Assembly: GCA_021300055.1 (NCBI GenBank)
Contig: JAJTHU010000223.1
Location: 1 to 11,095, forward strand
Source: Nitrosomonadaceae bacterium
GTDB lineage: Bacteria; Pseudomonadota; Gammaproteobacteria; Burkholderiales; Usitatibacteraceae
Length of the DNA: 11,095 nucleotides
Reading direction: 5' to 3'
Shown here piece by piece: positions 6,489 to 11,095 of this stretch (position 1 is the first letter of the stretch; each line of letters begins with the position of its first letter). The translations under genes and the position numbers were made by a program. The notes under the pieces were generated by a model. The model was not told the origin of the DNA, made no database searches, and saw nothing but the letters and a program-made list of their open reading frames with translations.

Positions 6489-7280
6489 ATGAGTAAATCG
6501 GCTTCAACGCAACCGTCAGCAAAGCCATCCAGCCAATCGAGTGGTGTGGCCGCACCCGCGTTCCGTCCGCTCTACGAACAGATTAAGTCGCTCATCATGC
6601 AAAGTCTTGCCGCCGGCGAATGGAAGCCCGGTGAGGCCATTCCGTCTGAGTTTGAGTTAGCGACCCGTTACGGCGTGAGTCAGGGAACCGTGCGCAAGGC
6701 AGTCGATGCGCTCGCCGGGGAGTTCATCCTTGTGCGGCGACAGGGCAAGGGCACCTTTGTTGCCACCCACACTGCCCCTGCACACCAGTATCGTTTCTTG
6801 CGCATGCGCGCCGATGGCGAGCCAGCCGACAGCGCGCGCCACCACCCGGTCACAACCTTCATCGGTCTGACGCGTGAGCGTGCGGACGCGCTTGCTGCGG
6901 CGAAGTTGCGGCTGCGGCAGGGGCAAAGCGTCATTAAGATATCGCGCGTGCTGGTGTTCGCTGGACGCCCCATCATCCTCGACGAAATCACCTTGGCCCA
7001 GGCAAGCTTCCCCGGCCTGACCATTGAAATGCTGGAAGCCTCGCAAGGGTCGATCTACAGCTTCCTCGAGACGACATACGGCGCGCGCATGATCCGCGCC
7101 GATGAAGCCATTAAAGCAGTCGCCGCAGATCGCTTTGCGGCCAAGCATCTTGAGGTGCCGGTCGGCACGCCGTTGCTCTCAGTCGATCGCGTGGCGTACA
7201 CCTATGGCGATAAGCCCGTTGAGTGGCGCCGCGGTCGCTGCGTCACAGACGGATATTCGTACATCAACGAGTTAGCGTAG
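6489..7280 (+). CDS. GntR-family transcriptional regulator, HutC subfamily (winged helix plus UTRA domain)
   Basis: The 263-residue length and two-domain layout fit the HutC subfamily. After a Ser/Pro/Ala-rich tail (1-25), the winged helix runs from about 26 to 95. It includes PLYEQIKSLIMQSLAAGEW (28-46), PGEAIPSEFELATRYGVSQG (47-66) with TVRKAVDAL (67-75) as recognition helix, and the wing RRQGKGTFV (83-91). The rest (about 100-263) is a UTRA ligand-binding fold with ITLAQASFPGL, SIYSFLETTYG and the closing VEWRRGRCVTDGYSY. It is divergent from the lyase-mch-prp operon and upstream of sdhCDAB, so it likely senses a metabolite of that pathway and controls one or both operons. The ligand cannot be read from sequence. 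No Shine-Dalgarno precedes the ATG, so it may be weakly translated or leaderless. Its last 9 bases overlap the convergent HicB-like gene. Confidence 0.93.
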   Translation: MSKSASTQPSAKPSSQSSGVAAPAFRPLYEQIKSLIMQSLAAGEWKPGEAIPSEFELATRYGVSQGTVRKAVDALAGEFILVRRQGKGTFVATHTAPAHQYRFLRMRADGEPADSARHHPVTTFIGLTRERADALAAAKLRLRQGQSVIKISRVLVFAGRPIILDEITLAQASFPGLTIEMLEASQGSIYSFLETTYGARMIRADEAIKAVAADRFAAKHLEVPVGTPLLSVDRVAYTYGDKPVEWRRGRCVTDGYSYINELA

Positions 7281-7628
7281 CGGCGTGCGCGTTGGCGTAT
7301 CTAGTGCCGCCCCAACGGCGCCAACTAGCCATTCGTTTAGGCTTCGCCCCTGTGACTCTGCTTGGGTGAGGGCGGCCGCGTGCAGTTCCGGCGGGAGACG
7401 TAGCAGCACACGTCCCCCGGCTTGTCGCTCAGGGCTAACGCCCGCCTCGCGGCAGACAGACAAGTAGTGATCGATGGCGAACTCAAAGTCGCCGCGCAAC
7501 TCGTCGACGCTGGCGCCGTGAAAGCTAATTTTTTCGGATAGACCAATCACCTCGCCGGTGAAGACGCCATCCGCCTCGTCATAGTCGATTCGGGCGACGT
7601 AGCCCTTGTATCGCATGATGTTCTTCAT
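7272..7628 (-). CDS. hicB: HicB-family antitoxin-like protein without a HicA partner
   Basis: The 118-residue product combines a HicB-like partial RNase-H fold (about 7-62: YKGYVARIDYDEADGVFTGE, then ISFHGASVDELRGDFEFAID) with a C-terminal ribbon-helix-helix (about 72-110: GRVLLRLPPELHAAALTQAE, then GRSLNEWLVGAVGAAL). In complete type II systems HicB neutralises the mRNA-cleaving HicA toxin and represses its own promoter through the ribbon-helix-helix. No hicA-sized frame is seen on either strand beside it: only 62 bases separate its start from the candidate operator, and the other flank is gntR. It is therefore an orphan or a HicB-derived DNA-binding protein. It converges on gntR with a 9-base overlap and points away from sdhC. 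The start at 7628 has GAGG six to seven bases upstream; Met5 (7616) is an alternative. Confidence 0.85.
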   Translation of the reverse strand: MKNIMRYKGYVARIDYDEADGVFTGEVIGLSEKISFHGASVDELRGDFEFAIDHYLSVCREAGVSPERQAGGRVLLRLPPELHAAALTQAESQGRSLNEWLVGAVGAALDTPTRTPLR

Positions 7629-7633
7629 GTCCG

Positions 7634-7660
7634 GCCTCGCGGGAACGCCGCGGGCGAGGC
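7634..7660 (-). promoter_or_regulatory. GC-rich hairpin covering the hicB ribosome-binding site
   Basis: In the hicB mRNA, GCCTCGC (7660-7654) can pair perfectly with GCGAGGC (7640-7634) around a 13-base loop. A smaller CCGCG/CGCGG pairing is possible inside. The downstream arm contains the GAGG that serves as Shine-Dalgarno for the start at 7628, so the stem would hide it and lower translation. Whether it forms in the cell is not known. Confidence 0.4.
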
Positions 7661-7689
7661 ACCTGCCCCGACCAATTGTGCAAATTCGA

Positions 7690-7712
7690 GTGATATCAAT
7701 TTATGATATCAC
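7690..7712. promoter_or_regulatory. Perfect 9-base inverted repeat, candidate HicB operator
   Basis: GTGATATCA (7690-7698), spacer ATTTA, and TGATATCAC (7704-7712) form a perfect dyad. Each arm also contains the GATATC palindrome. It lies 62-84 bases upstream of the hicB start, where an autoregulatory operator of a ribbon-helix-helix antitoxin is expected, and about 275 bases upstream of sdhC. I could not place clear -35/-10 boxes around it. A T-run at about 7718-7723 follows on the plus strand, but the stem is AT-rich and no plus-strand gene ends just before it, so a terminator is less likely. Confidence 0.5.
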
Positions 7713-7856
7713 AACTATTTTTTGCGTCCCCTTAACCGCAGTTACCGCGTTCCGCTTCCGTCAATTCGCCGAAAAGCTCCATGAATCAATGACTTACCGA
7801 GCTTTCGGGCCTGCTGTAAGCGCCCGCATACTAGGCTCCCCGCACTCTGTGGTCAC

Positions 7857-7884
7857 TTGCACCTCCGGAGCAGGCGAATAGAAT
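7857..7884 (+). promoter_or_regulatory. Candidate sdhCDAB promoter
   Basis: TTGCAC (7857-7862) and TAGAAT (7879-7884) are separated by 16 bases. The -10 matches five of six consensus bases; the -35 is weak. Transcription would begin near 7891, leaving a leader of about 95 bases before sdhC. This is a consensus-based guess; sdh promoters are often activator- or repressor-controlled and may deviate more. Confidence 0.3.
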
Positions 7885-7975
7885 CACGGCTCCATCTGCT
7901 TTACCGCACAAAAAGTCTAGAACGTCCCGATTCAGTCCAAGCGCGTCGCAGCGCAAGGGCCTCGGGGCCAATCTT

Positions 7976-7981
7976 GAAGGA
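7976..7981 (+). promoter_or_regulatory. sdhC ribosome-binding site (GAAGGA)
   Basis: GAAGGA ends 5 bases before the sdhC ATG at 7987 and fixes the start of the first sdh gene. Confidence 0.75.
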
Positions 7982-7986
7982 CCTCC

Positions 7987-8382
7987 ATGGCATCGGCATC
8001 TCCTGCACCCAAAGTGCGTCCGAAGTACTACGACCTAAACCTCCTGCATCTTCCCCCGCCAGGCTTGGTTTCGATTTTTCATCGCATCACCGGCGTTGCG
8101 ATGTTTTTGTTTCTTATTCCGCTGGTGTTGTGGATTTTTCAGACCACGCTCACCAGTGAGTCTGGATTTGGAACTTGGCGTGGCTACTACGCTAACCCCA
8201 TGGTCAAGCTGATCATCATCGGCTTTGTGTGGGCCTTCCTGCACCACCTCTTTGCCGGCATCCGTTACCTGTTGCTTGATATGCACATCGGCGTTGCGAA
8301 GGAGCCCGCGCAGTCGTCTGCTCGCTGGGTGCTTGGCATCGGCTTGGTCGCCACTGCGCTTGTCGCAGTGCGCATTTGGTAG
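7987..8382 (+). CDS. sdhC: Succinate dehydrogenase cytochrome b556 subunit SdhC
   Basis: One of two membrane anchors of complex II; it helps bind heme b and ubiquinone in the inner membrane. The 131-residue length is typical. Near the N-terminus, LPPPGLVSIFHRITGV (22-37) holds Ser29 and Arg33, equivalent to the quinone-site Ser27 and Arg31 of E. coli. Three membrane helices can be seen at about 36-55, 73-97 and 114-131. The cytochrome signature HLFAGIRYLLLD (87-98) provides the heme ligand His87; the position after the arginine is Tyr rather than the usual His or Phe. It opens the sdhCDAB operon, with sdhD starting 8 bases after its stop. A good Shine-Dalgarno (GAAGGA) supports the start. Confidence 0.97.
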   Translation: MASASPAPKVRPKYYDLNLLHLPPPGLVSIFHRITGVAMFLFLIPLVLWIFQTTLTSESGFGTWRGYYANPMVKLIIIGFVWAFLHHLFAGIRYLLLDMHIGVAKEPAQSSARWVLGIGLVATALVAVRIW

Positions 8383-8390
8383 GGGGCATC

Positions 8391-8741
8391 ATGAGCGCGA
8401 CGAAACAACCCGTTGGCGCCCACTACGGCTGGAAGGACTGGCTGATTCAGCGTGTCACCGCCGTCATCATGGTGCTATTCAGCGTCGTCATCCTGGGTTT
8501 CTTCATGGTGCACGGCGCGGTCGGCTACAGCGAATGGAAGCAACTCTTTACCAATCAGTTGGTGCGCATCCTCGCGTTGCTGTTCTTCTTGTCGGTCTTC
8601 TACCACGCATGGATTGGTGTGCGCGACGTATTGATGGATTACATCAAGCCTGTCGGTGTGCGCCTATCTCTGCAAGTGGTCGTGTTTTTGTTCCTGATCG
8701 TTTGCGCGATCTGGACTGTCGCAATTCTCTGGGGCATCTAG
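8391..8741 (+). CDS. sdhD: Succinate dehydrogenase membrane anchor subunit SdhD
   Basis: Second membrane anchor of complex II, 116 residues from the ATG at 8391. That ATG has AGGGGG four bases upstream. An in-frame TTG at 8376 would overlap the sdhC stop and is rejected. Three hydrophobic helices are visible at about 21-44, 57-80 and 90-114. The segment YHAWIGVRDVLMDYIK (71-86) contains His72, equivalent to the second heme ligand (E. coli His71), and Asp83-Tyr84, equivalent to the quinone-site Asp82-Tyr83. The opening HYGWKDWLIQRVTAV (11-25) is typical of SdhD. sdhA follows after 4 bases, so the two are very likely translated from one transcript. Confidence 0.97.
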   Translation: MSATKQPVGAHYGWKDWLIQRVTAVIMVLFSVVILGFFMVHGAVGYSEWKQLFTNQLVRILALLFFLSVFYHAWIGVRDVLMDYIKPVGVRLSLQVVVFLFLIVCAIWTVAILWGI

Positions 8742-8745
8742 AAAA

Positions 8746-10545
8746 ATGGCTGCATCTCTTCCCTCTCTTCCTGTCCGCAAATTTGACGCGGTGGTCGTCG
8801 GCGCTGGTGGCTCCGGCCTCCGCGCGGCGCTGCAACTCTCCACCGCGGGCCTAAAAGTGGCCGTGCTTTCCAAAGTGTTTCCAACGCGTTCGCATACGGT
8901 CGCCGCGCAGGGTGGCGTTGGCGCTTCGCTCGGCAACATGGGCGAAGACAACTGGCACTGGCACATGTACGACACCGTCAAGGGCTCAGACTGGCTAGGC
9001 GACCAAGACGCCATCGAATTCATGTGCCGTCAGGCACCCGAAGCGGTCATCGAGTTAGAGCATTTTGGGATGCCGTTCGACCGCAACGAGAACGGCACCA
9101 TTTATCAGCGCCCCTTTGGTGGCCATTCGCAGAATTTCGGTGAGAAGCCGGTACAGCGTTCGTGCTGCGCAGCAGACCGCACCGGTCACGCCATGTTGCA
9201 CACGCTGTATCAACGCAACGTGTTTGCGAACACGCAGTTCTTCGTCGAGTGGATGGCGCTCGACCTGATCCGCGACGCCGCGGGTGACGTGGTCGGTGTC
9301 ACCGCGCTCGAAATGGAGACAGGCGAAGTCACCATCTTCCACGCCAAAGCCACGCTGTTTGCGACGGGTGGTGCAGGACGTATTTATGCCTCCAGTACCA
9401 ACGCCTTTATCAACACCGGCGACGGTCTGGGTATGGCGGCGCGCGCGGGCATTCCGCTCGAAGACATGGAGTTCTGGCAATTCCACCCGACCGGTGTTGC
9501 CGGTGCAGGTGTCTTGATTACCGAAGGCGTTCGCGGTGAGGGCGGTATTTTGCTCAACAAGAACGGCGAGCGCTTTATGGAACGCTACGCGCCGACCATG
9601 AAGGATCTGGCGTCACGCGATGTTGTTTCGCGCGCGATGGCCACCGAAATCAAAGAAGGCCGCGGTGCAGGGCCGAACAACGACTACATCTTGTTGAAAC
9701 TCGACCACCTTGGCCCTGAAGTGATCAACAAACGCCTGCCGGGTATTCGCGAGATTGCGCTGAAGTTTGGCAACGTCGATTGCACCAAAGAGCCGATCCC
9801 AGTGGTGCCCACCTGTCACTACCAGATGGGCGGCATCCCCACCAACTATCTAGCGGAAGTGATCGTACCGAAGAACGGCAACCCGAATTCTGTTGTACCG
9901 GGTTTCTACGCGGCGGGCGAATGTGGATGTGCATCCATTCACGGCGCCAACCGACTCGGCACGAATTCGCTGACCGACTTGCTGGTGATGGGTAAATCGG
10001 CCGGCGACTCGATGGTGAAGTTCATCAAAGAGAACAACACGCATAAGCCGCTACCTGCTGACGCTGGCTCTTACTCAATAGCGCGCATCGCCAAGCTCGA
10101 CGCGCAAACGGGCGGCGAGTCGGTGCATGAAGTCGGCAATGCGATGCGTCAGACCATGCAAGCGCATTGTGGCGTATTCCGCTTCCCCGATATGTTGGTC
10201 TCGGGCGTGGAGAAGATCAAGCAAGTGGCTGAGCGCGCGGAGCGTCTCGAAATCAAAGATAAATCGAAGGTCTTCAACACGGCTCGTATCGAAGCGCTTG
10301 AGTTGCAAAACCTGATCGAAGTAGCGGTCTCGACCATGGTCTCTGCCGAAGCACGCAAAGAGACACGCGGTGCGCATGATCGCGCGGATTTCCATGATCG
10401 TCCGGGTTTTGTGAATGGCCGCGACGACGAGAATTGGTTGAAGCACACGCTTTGGTACAAAGACAGCAACAAGCTCGAATACAAGCCCGTCAACTTGCAG
10501 CCGTTGACCGTTGAGAGTTTTGCGCCGAAAGCACGGGTCTACTGA
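8746..10545 (+). CDS. sdhA: Succinate dehydrogenase flavoprotein subunit SdhA
   Basis: Catalytic subunit of complex II: it oxidises succinate to fumarate on covalent FAD on the cytoplasmic face. The 599-residue length is close to E. coli SdhA (588). Features in order are the dinucleotide-binding FDAVVVGAGGSGLRAALQLS (13-32), RSHTVAAQGG with the FAD-linking His50, EDNWHWHMYDTVKGSDWLGD (67-86), FATGGAGR (205-212), His247 in FHPTG, catalytic Arg291 in ASRDVVSRA, His358 in CHYQMGG, Arg403 in GANRLGTNSL, and the closing LEYKPVNLQP. All catalytic residues expected from E. coli are present at a constant offset of 4-5. The Shine-Dalgarno is weak and the start lies 4 bases after sdhD, suggesting coupling. 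It consumes succinate made by PrpB in the divergent operon. Confidence 0.99.
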   Translation: MAASLPSLPVRKFDAVVVGAGGSGLRAALQLSTAGLKVAVLSKVFPTRSHTVAAQGGVGASLGNMGEDNWHWHMYDTVKGSDWLGDQDAIEFMCRQAPEAVIELEHFGMPFDRNENGTIYQRPFGGHSQNFGEKPVQRSCCAADRTGHAMLHTLYQRNVFANTQFFVEWMALDLIRDAAGDVVGVTALEMETGEVTIFHAKATLFATGGAGRIYASSTNAFINTGDGLGMAARAGIPLEDMEFWQFHPTGVAGAGVLITEGVRGEGGILLNKNGERFMERYAPTMKDLASRDVVSRAMATEIKEGRGAGPNNDYILLKLDHLGPEVINKRLPGIREIALKFGNVDCTKEPIPVVPTCHYQMGGIPTNYLAEVIVPKNGNPNSVVPGFYAAGECGCASIHGANRLGTNSLTDLLVMGKSAGDSMVKFIKENNTHKPLPADAGSYSIARIAKLDAQTGGESVHEVGNAMRQTMQAHCGVFRFPDMLVSGVEKIKQVAERAERLEIKDKSKVFNTARIEALELQNLIEVAVSTMVSAEARKETRGAHDRADFHDRPGFVNGRDDENWLKHTLWYKDSNKLEYKPVNLQPLTVESFAPKARVY

Positions 10546-10546
10546 C

Positions 10547-10588
10547 ACAAAGCGAAGGCAGAGGTGAATCGCTTTCTGCCCACTTTGT
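10547..10588 (+). other. Potential alternative hairpins in the sdhA-sdhB gap
   Basis: The 91-base gap between sdhA and sdhB can fold in two exclusive ways. One stem pairs ACAAAG (10547-10552) with CTTTGT (10583-10588) and, inside it, GGCAGA (10557-10562) with TCTGCC (10575-10580). The other pairs AAAGCGA (10549-10555) with TCGCTTT (10569-10575). A further small stem TTTGTT-GAG-AACAAA (10608-10622) precedes the sdhB Shine-Dalgarno. There is no U-run, so termination is unlikely. An mRNA-stability or translation effect is possible, or none. Confidence 0.3.
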
Positions 10589-10636
10589 ATCTAGCAGACC
10601 AACCGCATTTGTTGAGAACAAACCAAGAGTCGCCTG

Positions 10637-11095
10637 ATGAAATTTCAAATCTACCGCTACGATCCCGATAAAGACGCCAAGCCGTACATGCAAGAGTACG
10701 ACGTCGCGCTTGAGCCGTCTGACCGCATGCTGTTGGATGCGCTCGTACGGATTAAGTCGATTGACGACACGATCGCGTTACGTCGTTCATGCCGCGAGGG
10801 TGTTTGCGGTTCTGACGCGATGAACATCAACGGCAAGAACGGTCTCGCCTGTATCACCAAGATCGCCGAGTTGACTGAACCTGTGGTGTTGAAGCCTTTG
10901 CCTGGTCTGCCTATCATCCGCGATTTGATCGTGGACATGACCCAGTTCTTCAAGCAATACCACTCGATCAAGCCCTATCTGGTCAACGACACCGTGCCCC
11001 CGGAAAAAGAGCGCCTGCAGTCTCCGCAGGAGCGCGAGGAACTCGACGGGCTCTATGAGTGCGTGCTGTGCGCGTGCTGCTCCACCTCCTGCCCG
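10637..11095 (+). CDS. sdhB: Succinate dehydrogenase iron-sulfur subunit SdhB, N-terminal part (gene continues past the window edge)
   Basis: The first 153 residues of the electron-transfer subunit of complex II (full length about 235). The [2Fe-2S] ferredoxin domain shows Cys52, Cys57 and Cys72 within RRSCREGVCGSDAMN (49-63) and GLACITKI (69-76). As in E. coli, Asp60 takes the place of the fourth cysteine. After IIRDLIVDMTQFFKQY (93-108) comes the start of the second cluster region, LYECVLCACCSTSCP (139-153): Cys142, Cys145 and Cys148 for [4Fe-4S], and Cys152 for [3Fe-4S], where the window ends. The ATG is preceded by AAGAG seven bases upstream and lies 91 bases after sdhA. Electrons pass from SdhA FAD through these clusters to quinone at SdhCD. 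Confidence 0.98.
   Translation, partial: MKFQIYRYDPDKDAKPYMQEYDVALEPSDRMLLDALVRIKSIDDTIALRRSCREGVCGSDAMNINGKNGLACITKIAELTEPVVLKPLPGLPIIRDLIVDMTQFFKQYHSIKPYLVNDTVPPEKERLQSPQEREELDGLYECVLCACCSTSCP

Larger units (their letters stand above)
7629..7986. other. Non-coding region between the HicB-like gene and sdhC
   Basis: These 358 bases contain no credible gene on either strand. The short open frames here have arginine/proline/serine-rich translations, no ribosome-binding site and no family resemblance. The stretch holds, in order, a GC-rich hairpin in the hicB leader (7634-7660), a perfect 9-base inverted repeat (7690-7712), a candidate sdh promoter (7857-7884) and the sdhC ribosome-binding site (7976-7981). 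I see no tRNA, no small-RNA signature and no riboswitch that I recognise in the remainder. Confidence 0.7.

Noticed and set aside
6657..7148. 163-codon minus-strand open frame inside gntR
   Set aside because: It is a shadow of the clearly homologous plus-strand regulator; its translation resembles no family.
7690..7723. Dyad plus T-run as an intrinsic terminator
   Set aside because: The stem is AT-rich, the T-run is separated from it by several bases, and no plus-strand gene ends just upstream; an operator reading fits better.
7606..8159. Small plus-strand frames in the hicB-sdhC region as candidate genes, including a hicA toxin
   Set aside because: Their translations are compositionally odd, match no family I recognise (no HicA double-stranded RNA-binding-like pattern) and lack ribosome-binding sites; one runs into sdhC in another frame.
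8376..8390. TTG start for sdhD
   Set aside because: It overlaps the sdhC stop and lacks a ribosome-binding site, while the ATG at 8391 has AGGGGG at suitable distance and matches the family start.
9055..9486. 143-codon minus-strand open frame inside sdhA
   Set aside because: It lies antisense to the highly conserved FAD domain of SdhA and reflects codon bias, not a gene.
1..11095. CRISPR array, insertion sequence, tRNA or prophage elements
   Set aside because: No repeated spacer structure, transposase fragment, terminal repeats, tRNA-like cloverleaf or phage gene was seen; apart from hicB all genes are central metabolism.

Overview
The window looks like a chromosomal segment of a betaproteobacterium, probably Burkholderiales or a relative. 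Three things suggest this: the PrpB, PrpC and AcnD sequences are of the proteobacterial AcnD-type methylcitrate cycle; SdhCDAB is the four-subunit type with one heme; and a GntR gene lies next to sdhC with CitE-like lyase genes beside it, an arrangement I recall from this class. No 16S gene or other taxonomic marker is present, so the assignment is inference.

Layout. Positions 1-6338 are a seven-gene, tightly packed minus-strand operon. In transcription order it holds a CitE/HpcH-type CoA-ester lyase, a double-MaoC mesaconyl-CoA hydratase (Mch), a second unrelated CitE/HpcH-type lyase, prpB, a GNAT acetyltransferase, prpC, and the first fifth of acnD, cut by the window edge. A 150-bp divergent control region (6339-6488) carries a sigma70-like promoter for the operon and an AT-rich cluster of three short palindromes. 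On the plus strand follows a GntR/HutC-type regulator (6489-7280). A convergent orphan HicB-like gene (7272-7628) overlaps the regulator's end. After it comes a 358-bp leader region with a perfect 9-bp inverted repeat and a possible sdh promoter, then sdhC, sdhD, sdhA and the first part of sdhB (cut at 11095).

How the genes fit together. By family knowledge, Mch and a beta-methylmalyl-CoA lyase interconvert mesaconyl-C1-CoA, beta-methylmalyl-CoA, and propionyl-CoA plus glyoxylate. PrpC, AcnD (with PrpF, not in the window) and PrpB then turn propionyl-CoA plus oxaloacetate into pyruvate plus succinate. The divergent sdh operon oxidises that succinate to fumarate. The locus therefore reads as a combined C5-CoA/propionyl-CoA/succinate module around one regulator. 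Joining mch and two CitE-type lyases to prpBC-acnD in one transcription unit is the most interesting feature. The other points worth a look are the GNAT gene coupled to prpB, non-consensus active-site residues in the first lyase, and the toxin-less HicB gene wedged between gntR and sdhC.
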